This document shows, piece by piece, positions 1-7,216 of a stretch of DNA of 64,000 bases; the stretch's first letter is position 1; every line of letters starts with the position of its first letter. The notes beneath the pieces were generated by a model. That model saw only the letters and a program-made list of their open reading frames with translations. It did not search any database and was not told the origin of the DNA. The stretch is from Mesorhizobium sp. AR02. GTDB lineage: Bacteria; Pseudomonadota; Alphaproteobacteria; Rhizobiales; Rhizobiaceae. The stretch covers positions 3,658,001 through 3,722,000 of the forward strand of contig NZ_CP080531.1 in the NCBI RefSeq assembly GCF_024746835.1, given 5' to 3'. Made by a program: the position numbers and the translations under genes.

Positions 1-503
1 AGGCCATCCTCGACGTGACAGGCTTGAGCTGGCTGATCGAGAAGGTGTCGGGCGTGCAGGTCTCGCTCAACCTCGGGCTGCTCAATTCCTACCCTGGACT
101 GATCCTGCCGCTGGTCGCCACGGCCACCGGCACGTTCCTGTACCGGCAGTTCTTCCTCACCGTGCCGGATGAACTGACCGAGGCCGCGCGCATGGACGGT
201 GCAGGGCCATTGCGCTTCTTCATCGATGTTCTTCTTCCGCTCTCGCGCAACAACATGGCGGCGCTCGGCACCATCATGTTCCTGTGGGCCTGGAATCAGT
301 ATCTTTGGCCGCTTCTCATCACCACCGACCAGTCGCATGCGATGGCGGTCACCGAGCTTAAGTTTCTCATTCCCAATGTCGGCGGCACTCCGGAATGGCA
401 CATTGCCATGGCCGGCACGCTTATCATCATGCTCCCGCCGCTGTTCGTCGTGGTGCTCATGCAACGCTGGATCGTGCGTGGCCTGATCGCCACCGAGAAA
501 TAA
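1..503 (+). CDS. ugpE: ABC transporter permease, UgpE-like (C-terminal part, cut by window edge)
   Basis: The inner-membrane permease half of a sugar / sn-glycerol-3-phosphate-type ABC importer. The frame is open to the left edge (the first in-frame codon is at base 3), so the true start lies outside the window and about 165 residues remain. The visible part has several hydrophobic membrane segments. It also has the EAA-type cytoplasmic loop (EAARMDGAGPLRFF, then LLP) that docks on the ATPase. The ending (MQRWIVRGLIATEK) is typical of the MalG/UgpE branch. The ATPase gene follows 12 bases later with its own AGGAGA site, so the two are co-transcribed. The UgpE name rests mainly on resemblance and on the UgpC-like neighbour; another carbohydrate substrate is possible. 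Confidence 0.85.
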   Translation, partial: AILDVTGLSWLIEKVSGVQVSLNLGLLNSYPGLILPLVATATGTFLYRQFFLTVPDELTEAARMDGAGPLRFFIDVLLPLSRNNMAALGTIMFLWAWNQYLWPLLITTDQSHAMAVTELKFLIPNVGGTPEWHIAMAGTLIIMLPPLFVVVLMQRWIVRGLIATEK

Positions 504-515
504 TAGGAGACAAAA

Positions 516-1616
516 ATGGCCTCCATCACCATTCGCGGCGTCAAGAAGAACTACGCCAAGACGCAGGTCGTGCACGGCGTCGACCTCGACTTCGCCTCGG
601 GGGAATTTGTCGTCATCCTGGGACCGTCCGGCTGCGGCAAGTCCACGCTGCTGCGCATGATCGCCGGGCTGGAAGAGATCTCCGGCGGTGAGATCTCGAT
701 CGACGGCACTGTGGTCAACAAACTGGAGCCGCGCGAGCGCGGCTGCGCCATGGTGTTCCAGAATTATGCGCTCTATCCGCATATGAGCGTGGCGCAGAAC
801 ATCGGTTATTCGCTCAAGGTCGCCGGCGTGCCTTTGGCTGAACGCACACAGCGCATCCAGGCGGTGGCGCGCACGCTGGAGCTCGAGCATCTGCTCGACC
901 GCAAGCCGATGGCGCTTTCCGGCGGCCAGAGACAGCGCGTCGCCATGGGCCGCGCCATGATCCGCGAACCCAAGGTTTTTCTCTTTGACGAGCCGCTGTC
1001 CAACCTCGACGCCAAGCTGCGCGTCCAGATGCGCTCGGAAATCCGCAAGCTGCATCGCCGGCTGAACGCCACCTCGGTCTTCGTCACCCATGACCAGGTC
1101 GAAGCGATGACCCTGGCCGACCGGCTGGTGGTGATGAATGGCGGACGCGTCGAACAGGTCGGCACGCCGGCGGACGTCTACAGCCGTCCGGCCAGCCGCT
1201 TCGTCGCCACCTTCGTCGGCGCGCCGGCCATGAACATGCTCGAAGGCACGGTCGAGCTCGACGGGCTGTCGCTGCTCGGCGGCAGCCGGCGCCTGGCGAT
1301 GGCACGCGCCGGCCTGCCGGTCGGCAAGAAGGTGGCAATGGGCATCCGGCCGGAAGCCGTGCGCCTGGTGGCGCCCGGCACGGCCGGCGCGCTCGACGCC
1401 ACCGTCGACCTGGTCGAGGAACTGGGTGCGGGGCGGGTCATCTATGTCGATCTCGACGGCGCGCCGTTTTCGGTGATGACGTCGGAGGCCATCCACCCCG
1501 AACCCGGCAGCCCGGTCGGCCTGAAGTTTTCGCCAGCGGACATGCATTTCTTCTCGTCGGAAACAGGAAGCCGCCTCGATGTCTTCAAGGCGTCCGTACC
1601 CGAGCCGGCGCTCTGA
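516..1616 (+). CDS. ugpC: ABC transporter ATP-binding protein, UgpC/MalK type
   Basis: ATPase subunit that powers the importer whose permease is just upstream; 366 aa, a normal length for MalK/UgpC proteins (about 356-370). Visible motifs in order are Walker [10 protein letters not shown] (near residue 37), Q-loop VFQNYALYP, signature [14 protein letters not shown], Walker [14 protein letters not shown], and the switch histidine in [12 protein letters not shown]. The C-terminal third is the TOBE/OB regulatory domain found in MalK-type subunits, including a GIRPEAV segment. The start is set by AGGAGA 6 bases before ATG. Substrate (glycerol-3-phosphate or a related polyol/sugar) is inferred from similarity. 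Between its end and the convergent iron ATPase gene there are only about 100 bases, with a short GGCCGAG/CTCGGCC hairpin at 1638-1654 that lacks a T-run. Confidence 0.9.
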   Translation: MASITIRGVKKNYAKTQVVHGVDLDFASGEFVVILGPSGCGKSTLLRMIAGLEEISGGEISIDGTVVNKLEPRERGCAMVFQNYALYPHMSVAQNIGYSLKVAGVPLAERTQRIQAVARTLELEHLLDRKPMALSGGQRQRVAMGRAMIREPKVFLFDEPLSNLDAKLRVQMRSEIRKLHRRLNATSVFVTHDQVEAMTLADRLVVMNGGRVEQVGTPADVYSRPASRFVATFVGAPAMNMLEGTVELDGLSLLGGSRRLAMARAGLPVGKKVAMGIRPEAVRLVAPGTAGALDATVDLVEELGAGRVIYVDLDGAPFSVMTSEAIHPEPGSPVGLKFSPADMHFFSSETGSRLDVFKASVPEPAL

Positions 1617-1719
1617 CTTTCAAGCCCATTGAGCAGTGGCCGAGCTACTCGGCCGAATCCGCAAAACGCATCATCGCGTGATCTCTCTGCTGCGCCCCGG
1701 GTGTGGCACCGTCAGACCT

Positions 1720-2802
1720 TCAGGCGAACACATGCGCCTTTCCCGACACGGTGAGCCGCACGATCTCGCCGACCGCCGGTGCGTCCATGCCGGATTTGCG
1801 CAGGATCAGCGGCGTGTTGCCGATCGCAGCGGCGTCCGGCGGATCGGCGTTGTTCAGAAGCCGCACCGCGACCGTGCATGTCGAGCCGGCGAATTCGGAT
1901 TCCGTCACCTCGCCAAACAGCATGTCCGGGGTGCCCGACATGCCCTCGCGCGACGTGCGTTTCAGCCCGATCTGCTCCGGCCGCAGCATGATGCGGACGA
2001 CATCGCGGCTGTCATTGGTATCGACGGCGATGCGGCCGAGCGGCGAGCTGGCGAAGCCGCCAGAGATGCTTGCCGGCAGGATGATGGCATCACCGAGGAA
2101 TTCGGCGATCATCCTGTCCTTCGGCTTTAGGTAGAGATCGCGCGGCGTGCCGACCTGCGAGAATATGCCGTCGCGCATCACCGCCACTTGGGCAGCGAAG
2201 GACAGCGCCTCGGCCTGGTCGTGCGTCACCAGGATGGTGGTGATGCCGGCCGCCTCCAGAAGTTCTGCCACCGCCTTGCGCATCGAGGCGCGCAGGCCAG
2301 TGTCGAGGGCCGAGAACGGCTCGTCGAGCAACATCAGCCTTGGCTTCATCGCCATGGCGCGGGCGAGCGCCACGCGCTGTTGCTGGCCGCCAGAGAGTTC
2401 GTGGGGGCGGCGCTTGAGGATCGCTTTGTCCAGTCCGACGATATAAGCGAGTTCGACGATGCGCTCGGCGCGCTTGTCCTCATTCCGGCCCAGACCGAAA
2501 CCGATATTGTCCGATATGGTCAGATGCGGGAACAGGGCGCCGTCCTGCGCCACCACGCCGATGCCGCGGCGATGTGCCGGGACGGCGGCGCCGCCATTGG
2601 CCAGCACCTCGCCGTCGAGCACGATGCGGCCCTGGTCCGGCGCCTCGAAGCCCGCGATCAGCCGCAGCAAGGTGGTCTTGCCGCAGCCGGAGGGTCCGAC
2701 GATTGCGGTCCGGCTGCCGCCGGCGACATTGAGGTCGACGCCGGCCAGGGCGGCGACCGGGCCGTAATGCTTGTGCAGGCCGCTGATTTCGAGAAAGCTC
2801 AT
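1720..2802 (-). CDS. fbpC: ferric-iron ABC transporter ATP-binding protein, FbpC/FutC type
   Basis: ATPase of a periplasmic-binding-protein-dependent Fe(III) importer, 360 aa. It begins [15 protein letters not shown]. Walker A is GPSGCGKTT, the signature is [16 protein letters not shown], Walker B is [12 protein letters not shown], and the switch His is in [18 protein letters not shown]-type C-terminal domain follows ([10 protein letters not shown] near residue 285). The same frame stays open far upstream, but that part is antisense-like noise over the permease gene. The start is chosen where the ATPase homology begins, and it overlaps the permease stop as ATGA (2799-2802), a translational-coupling arrangement. 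Last gene of the leftward three-gene iron operon. Confidence 0.88.
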   Translation of the reverse strand: MSFLEISGLHKHYGPVAALAGVDLNVAGGSRTAIVGPSGCGKTTLLRLIAGFEAPDQGRIVLDGEVLANGGAAVPAHRRGIGVVAQDGALFPHLTISDNIGFGLGRNEDKRAERIVELAYIVGLDKAILKRRPHELSGGQQQRVALARAMAMKPRLMLLDEPFSALDTGLRASMRKAVAELLEAAGITTILVTHDQAEALSFAAQVAVMRDGIFSQVGTPRDLYLKPKDRMIAEFLGDAIILPASISGGFASSPLGRIAVDTNDSRDVVRIMLRPEQIGLKRTSREGMSGTPDMLFGEVTESEFAGSTCTVAVRLLNNADPPDAAAIGNTPLILRKSGMDAPAVGEIVRLTVSGKAHVFA

Positions 2803-4379
2803 CGTCCGGCCATCCGTTTCGACTGGACATAGAGCAGCCAGGTCAGGGGCAGCGACATTGCAACCATGATGAAGGCGTAAGGTGCCGCCGAGGCGTAGTC
2901 GATCTCGCCGCTGTAGGACCAGAACGCCATCGCCAGCGTGCGGGTGCCGTTCGGCGCCAGCATCTGGGTCGCGGTCAGTTCGTTCATGATGCCGAGTGCC
3001 ACCAGCGCCATGCCGGCCGCGGCACCGGGCGCCGACAGGCGAATGGTCGTCGACCACAGCGCGTTGAGCGGACGCCGGCCGAGGCTGGACGCGGCGCGCT
3101 CGAGCTCGACCGGCGCCTGGGCGATCGAGGCGCGCAGGCTGACCAGGGCACGCGGCAGGAACATGAGTGCATAGGCGACCAGGATGGTGAACAGCGTCTG
3201 ATAGAGCGGAAGCGCAATGCGCACGGTGATGGTGACCAGCGCCAGCGCGATGACGACACCCGGTAGCGAGCCGACGATGTAGTTGCAACCCTCCAGCAGG
3301 CGCTGCAACGGCCCCGGCGCGCGGATTGAGATCCAGGCCATCGGCATGGCGGCGACAGTGGCGAGCAAGGCCCCGGCAAGCGCCAGGAACAGCGTCTGGC
3401 CGAGCGCCAGGCCAATCTCGTCGAGACGCCAGACATCGGCACCGCCGGCGACGAGCCAGCGGCCGATGGTGATGAACGGCACGCCAAGTGCCAGCAGCGT
3501 GGTGACGACAAGCAAGACCAGGCTCGGGATGGTGGCGCGGCCGAGGCTCGTGCGTTGCTGATACCGCGCCGCGCCGGAGCCGACACGAGCATAACGCTCC
3601 TCGCCGCGCACCAGCACTTCGAGGCCCAGAAGCACGAAGCAGCAGGTCACCAGCACGCCGGCCAGCATGTTGGCGGCCGGTCCGTTGAAAGTCGACTGGA
3701 ACTGGTCGACGATCGCGGTGGTGAAGGTGTCGAAGCGGATGAAGACGTAGAGGCCGTATTCGGCCAGCAGATGCAGTCCGACCAGCAGCGAGCCGCCGCA
3801 GATGGCGAGCCTGAGCTGCGGTACCGCGACACGCCAGAAGACGCGCCAGGGCCCAAGGCCAAGGGCTGCAGCCGCGTCCTCCAGGGCCGGATCGAGACGG
3901 CGCAGCGCCGCCGATATGGGCAGATAGAGGAAGGGGAAATAAGCGATCACGGACACCAGCACGCCGGCCCACAGGCCATGCAGCCCGGGTAGGATGGTGA
4001 TCCAGGCATAGGAGTGCACGAAAGCGGGAATGGCGAGCGGCGCCACGCATAGCCAGGCCCACAGCCGGGCGCCGGGCAGGTCGCTGCGCTCGGTCAGCCA
4101 GGCCAGCGCGACAGACAGCACGATGGCGACCGGCACGGTCAACAGCACCAGCAGGGTGGTGTTGACCAGCAGTTCGCCGACGCGCGGCCGGAAGACCAGC
4201 GCCGAAACGGTTTCCCAGCCGGTCTGCACCGCGATCCAGATGATGAAGGCAAGCGGCACAAGGGCGAGCAGCGAGACGAGAACAGCGGCAGTGACAAGCC
4301 AAGGTGCCGCCCGCCGCTGCGGCCTTCGGCGCATCCTCGGTGGCAATCCGGAGCGCGCGAGATCGACCGCGGGCTGCAT
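2799..4379 (-). CDS. fbpB: ferric-iron ABC transporter permease, double-length FbpB type
   Basis: Inner-membrane permease of the Fe(III) importer, about 526 aa. It is a tandem fusion of two permease halves with about twelve membrane segments, as in FbpB/SfuB/AfuB. Each half carries an EAA-like loop: [18 protein letters not shown] in the first half and [17 protein letters not shown] in the second. The ATG at 4379 ([11 protein letters not shown]) is used here; an in-frame TTG at 4418 would add 13 residues and neither has a strong ribosome site. It overlaps fbpC by four bases and is separated from the binding-protein gene upstream by a hairpin terminator, which suggests lower expression than the binding protein. 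Confidence 0.85.
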   Translation of the reverse strand: MQPAVDLARSGLPPRMRRRPQRRAAPWLVTAAVLVSLLALVPLAFIIWIAVQTGWETVSALVFRPRVGELLVNTTLLVLLTVPVAIVLSVALAWLTERSDLPGARLWAWLCVAPLAIPAFVHSYAWITILPGLHGLWAGVLVSVIAYFPFLYLPISAALRRLDPALEDAAAALGLGPWRVFWRVAVPQLRLAICGGSLLVGLHLLAEYGLYVFIRFDTFTTAIVDQFQSTFNGPAANMLAGVLVTCCFVLLGLEVLVRGEERYARVGSGAARYQQRTSLGRATIPSLVLLVVTTLLALGVPFITIGRWLVAGGADVWRLDEIGLALGQTLFLALAGALLATVAAMPMAWISIRAPGPLQRLLEGCNYIVGSLPGVVIALALVTITVRIALPLYQTLFTILVAYALMFLPRALVSLRASIAQAPVELERAASSLGRRPLNALWSTTIRLSAPGAAAGMALVALGIMNELTATQMLAPNGTRTLAMAFWSYSGEIDYASAAPYAFIMVAMSLPLTWLLYVQSKRMAGR

Positions 4380-4477
4380 CAGCTCAGACGCCCCACGCCT
4401 GCGGCGGGGTGCCGGCAATCAAGGGACCACGGTTGGTGGTCAGGAACGCAGCGTGTCGTCATCGGCGAATGCCATCT

Positions 4478-4520
4478 CGAAAACAAAACGCTCCCGCGGA
4501 AGGCAAATTCCCGCGGGAGC
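4478..4520 (-). terminator. hairpin with T-rich tail after the iron-binding-protein gene
   Basis: Perfect 10-bp stem GCTCCCGCGG (4490-4499) / CCGCGGGAGC (4511-4520) with an 11-base loop. Read on the minus strand it is followed by a T-rich run (GTTTTGTTTTC). It lies about 30 bases after the stop of the binding protein and about 100 bases before the permease, so it could act as a partial (intra-operon) terminator or as a 3' stabilising hairpin. Confidence 0.75.
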
Positions 4521-4552
4521 ACGGTCTGACGCCTTATCAGGACGAACGGCCA

Positions 4553-5560
4553 CTAAAGCAAGCCGGCTGCCGTCATCAGATCGGTGACCTTCTTGGAGTT
4601 CAGCGTCGTGGGGTCGACCTTCGGCGCCTGCAGATCGGCCAGCGGCACCAGCTTCGGGTTGGACTCCGCACCCTTTCCGACGGCGTATTCGAAGGAGTCG
4701 CCGGTCTTCAGGATCTCCTGGCCGCCCTTGCCGGTCACCCATTTCAGGAAGGCCTGGGCTTCCTTCGGATGCTTGCTCGAAGCCAGCACGCCGCCGCCGG
4801 AAATTGAGACGAAGGCGCCCGGATCCTGGTTCTTGAAGTAGTGCAGTCCGACATTCTTGCTGTTTTCGCCGGTCTTGGCCTGATCGCCGAAGTAGTAATA
4901 GTGGTAGATCACACCGCCTTCGATCTCGCCGGCATTGACCGCCTTCATCACCGTGCTGTTGCCCTTGTACGCGGTGAAATTCGTTTTCATCCCCTTCAGC
5001 CAGTCCGCCGTGGCGGCCTCGCCCTTGAGCTGAACAAAGGCGCTGACGATGGCCTGGAAATCGGCACCCGACGGTGAAGCGGCCCAGCGGCCCTTCCAGC
5101 TTGGATCGGCGAGATCAAGCATCGACTTGGGCAACTGGTCGGCCTTGAGCTTGGTCTTGTTGTAGGCAAAGACGGTGCTGCGTGCGGCGACGCCGACCCA
5201 TTTGCCGCTGGCCGGCTGATAGTCCTTCGGAACCTGCGCTAGCGTCTCGGCATCGACCGGTGCGAACAGGCCGGCATTCTCGACCAGCGCCATGGCTGGC
5301 GAGTTTTCGGTCAGGAACACGTCGGCCGGCGAGGCAGCGCCCTCGGCGACGATCTGGTTGGAGAAGTCGCTGTCGCCACCATTGCGCACGGTGACCTTGA
5401 TGCCGGTTTCCTTGGTGAAGCCTTTAGCCCAGGCCTTGGTCAGGCCTTCGTGCTGGGCATTGTAGACGATGATGCCGGCATCTGCGGCCATCGCCGGGCC
5501 GGCGGCCAGGCTGATTGCAAGTGCGGCGGCACCAGCAAGGGCGGAAAGGGTGAATTTCAT
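4553..5560 (-). CDS. fbpA: Fe(III) ABC transporter periplasmic binding protein, FbpA/FutA type
   Basis: Periplasmic iron-binding component, 335 aa. It has an N-terminal signal peptide (MKFTLSALAGAAALAISLAA, cleavage near AMA-ADA) followed by the fold start IIVYNAQHEGLTKAWAKGF. A tyrosine-rich stretch IYHYYYFGDQ near residue 217 is where FbpA/FutA proteins place their ferric ligands. The frame opens earlier (5599), but the ATG at 5560 is preceded by GAGGA at an 8-base spacing and starts exactly at the signal peptide. First gene of the leftward operon fbpA-fbpB-fbpC. An iron-responsive-operator-like box lies 51-65 bases upstream. Confidence 0.88.
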   Translation of the reverse strand: MKFTLSALAGAAALAISLAAGPAMAADAGIIVYNAQHEGLTKAWAKGFTKETGIKVTVRNGGDSDFSNQIVAEGAASPADVFLTENSPAMALVENAGLFAPVDAETLAQVPKDYQPASGKWVGVAARSTVFAYNKTKLKADQLPKSMLDLADPSWKGRWAASPSGADFQAIVSAFVQLKGEAATADWLKGMKTNFTAYKGNSTVMKAVNAGEIEGGVIYHYYYFGDQAKTGENSKNVGLHYFKNQDPGAFVSISGGGVLASSKHPKEAQAFLKWVTGKGGQEILKTGDSFEYAVGKGAESNPKLVPLADLQAPKVDPTTLNSKKVTDLMTAAGLL

Positions 5561-5610
5561 GGCGTTATCCTCGATGTCGTTGGTCTTTGCACGCTGCACC
5601 TATCGATACC

Positions 5611-5625
5611 TGACAGGCATAGTCA
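5611..5625 (-). promoter_or_regulatory. iron-responsive-operator-like box (TGA-N9-TCA)
   Basis: The plus strand reads TGA CAGGCATAG TCA, an exact TGA-N9-TCA inverted motif, as described for RirA-controlled genes of rhizobia. On the minus strand it overlaps a -35-like TTGACT (5626-5621), so an occupied box would block transcription of fbpA. Position and target (an iron importer) both fit. The motif alone is short enough to occur by chance. Confidence 0.6.
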
Positions 5626-5832
5626 ACATTGTTGGCTGCTTCAATCGGTCGCTGAGGCGCGAAGGTCAACGCAAAGCGGACAATTCCATGTGATGGCGGC
5701 CTGGATCGACGGTTTCTCGCCAGATGTGTCCGCAAGGCCTGTAAGGTGACCCGGTGTGCGGCTGTGCCTTCAGGACCCGCAAACTTTTGTGATTTGCCCG
5801 TAGTTTGGCTTGGACATTATTTCGCCGGCCAC

Positions 5833-5858
5833 GTAACAAATCAGTGCCGAGGCACGAA
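5833..5858 (+). promoter_or_regulatory. ECF sigma-F-like promoter GTAACA-N16-CGAA
   Basis: GTAACA at 5833-5838 and CGAA at 5855-5858 with exactly 16 bases between, 20 bases before the sigma-factor start codon. This closely matches the GTAACC-N16-CGAA element reported for Caulobacter sigma-F, the best-studied sigma controlled by an NrsF protein. It implies autoregulation of the sigma/NrsF operon. Confidence 0.65.
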
Positions 5859-5878
5859 AATCGGGGGAGTGAACTCTT

Positions 5879-6430
5879 GTGAGCGGCAAGGACGAAGCCG
5901 AGCTTTCCCGGCTGTTGCGGGCCGCGATCGCCGGAGACGAAAAGGCCTATGCCGACTTTCTGCACCGGATTGCCGCGCTGGTGCGCGGCTTTGTCCGGCG
6001 CAAGATCGTGCAGGGCGGGGTCGATCCCGAGGATGTCGTGCAGGAAACCTTGCTGGCCATTCATGTGAAACGGCACACCTGGCGCCAGGACGCGCCGGTG
6101 CTGCCGTGGATCTATGCCATCGCCCGCTTCAAGCTGATCGATGCGTTCCGGCGGCGCGGACGGCGCATCGAGATCGATGTCGACGATATCGCCGAGACCT
6201 TCGCCGAGCCGGAAACCGAAACCGTCAGCGAGCGCGACATCAACCGGGCCCTGGACGGGCTGCCGCCGGCGCAGCGCTCCGTGGTCTCGGCCGTATCGGT
6301 GGAGGGTCGCTCGATCGGCGAGACGGCAGCGAAGTTCGGCATCAGCGAGACGGCGGTGCGTGTGTCGTTGCATCGCGGACTTGCCGCCATAGCCAAGCGA
6401 TTTGGGCAGGGGCGATTCGGGCGGGAATGA
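5879..6430 (+). CDS. ECF-family RNA polymerase sigma factor (SigF/NrsF-type pair)
   Basis: Extracytoplasmic-function sigma factor, 183 aa, directing RNA polymerase to stress promoters. Region 2 is visible at about residues 20-100 (DPEDVVQETLLAIHVKRHTW, then PWIYAIARFKLID). Region 4 is at about 120-175 (LPPAQRSVVSAVSVEGRSIG with ETAAKFGISETAVRVSLHRG). It starts at GTG 5879, preceded by GGGGGAG at a 9-base gap. The next gene, one base after its stop, is an NrsF-type membrane anti-sigma factor, so this sigma is held at the membrane until a signal arrives. In Caulobacter the orthologous pair responds to chromate, dichromate and cadmium; the signal here is unknown. Confidence 0.88.
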   Translation: MSGKDEAELSRLLRAAIAGDEKAYADFLHRIAALVRGFVRRKIVQGGVDPEDVVQETLLAIHVKRHTWRQDAPVLPWIYAIARFKLIDAFRRRGRRIEIDVDDIAETFAEPETETVSERDINRALDGLPPAQRSVVSAVSVEGRSIGETAAKFGISETAVRVSLHRGLAAIAKRFGQGRFGRE

Positions 6431-6431
6431 C

Positions 6432-7070
6432 ATGAGGACCGAGGATCTCATCAGGGCGCTCGACGCCGATGCAAGCAGCAAGGCGATGCCATTGCGCTCG
6501 GCCTGGTGGTTGGCGGCTGGTGCGGCCATTATCATTGCGGCAGTCGTTTTCCTGCTGACGATCGGCCCGCGCCCCGACTTCATGGTGGCCGCGCACACGA
6601 TGCGCTTCCTCTCCAAGTTCGTTTTCACCATCGTGCTGGCCGTCAGCGCCTTCGCCTTGATCCGCGCTTTGTCGACGCCGGGTGCCTCGACAGGTCGGGC
6701 GATGGCGGGGATGCTGGCCGCGCCGCTGCTGGTGGCCGTGGCGGTGGTTCTGGAGCTCTTCATGGTGCCGGAGGCGTTGTGGGGCACGCGCATGGTCGGC
6801 TCCAACATGATGATCTGCATGGGCTTCATCCCGCTGATCGGCATCGGCCCGCTCGCCATCTTCCTATGGATGCTGCGCTATGGTGCGCCGACAAGGCCGG
6901 TGCTTGCCGGCGCGGTCGCGGGCCTGCTCGCTGGCGGGCTGGCCGCGACCTTCTATGCCGCGCACTGTTTCGACGATTCGCCGCTTTTCGTCGCCACCTG
7001 GTACACGATCGCGATCGCGGTTCTTGCCTTGCTTGGCGCGCTCGGCGGGCGGTTTTTCGTACGCTGGTAG
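6432..7070 (+). CDS. nrsF: NrsF-family (DUF1109) membrane anti-sigma factor
   Basis: Integral membrane negative regulator of the sigma factor encoded immediately upstream; 212 aa with about six membrane helices and a short cytoplasmic N-terminus (MRTEDLIRALDADA). Two cysteine positions stand out, MICMGF near residue 129 and AAHCFDD near 179. Conserved cysteines at comparable places are needed for signalling in the Caulobacter protein. An upstream in-frame ATG exists, but starting at 6432 leaves a one-base gap after the sigma stop and matches the family N-terminus. A small hairpin CCGGCAA/TTGCCGG at 7111-7128 follows, without a convincing T-run. Confidence 0.85.
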   Translation: MRTEDLIRALDADASSKAMPLRSAWWLAAGAAIIIAAVVFLLTIGPRPDFMVAAHTMRFLSKFVFTIVLAVSAFALIRALSTPGASTGRAMAGMLAAPLLVAVAVVLELFMVPEALWGTRMVGSNMMICMGFIPLIGIGPLAIFLWMLRYGAPTRPVLAGAVAGLLAGGLAATFYAAHCFDDSPLFVATWYTIAIAVLALLGALGGRFFVRW

Positions 7071-7216
7071 CAGGATAGCTGCGACCCGCGAATACCGATC
7101 CTTAATCATGCCGGCAATTGTTTGCCGGTTGCCCATATCGCCGGTACCCCCTACGCAACCTTTCCTTAAAATCGATCCTTCAGGGTTTTAACGGGAAAAA
7201 GCGATTGCCCACGGGG

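Larger units (their letters stand above)
5561..5878. other. 318-base divergent intergenic region
   Basis: No gene seen. It contains the promoter region of the leftward iron operon (TGA-N9-TCA box, see 5611-5625) and of the rightward sigma-factor operon (see 5833-5858). The middle (about 5640-5830) shows no motif I recognise. Confidence 0.6.

Noticed and set aside
1638..1654. GGCCGAG-CTA-CTCGGCC as a terminator between ugpC and fbpC.
   Set aside because: Seven-base stem with a three-base loop and no T-run in either direction.
2803..4302. Long leftward open frame making the iron ATPase look like an 860-aa fusion protein.
   Set aside because: The extra part is an arginine/alanine-rich alternative reading of the permease gene; the ATPase homology begins at 2802 with an ATGA overlap.
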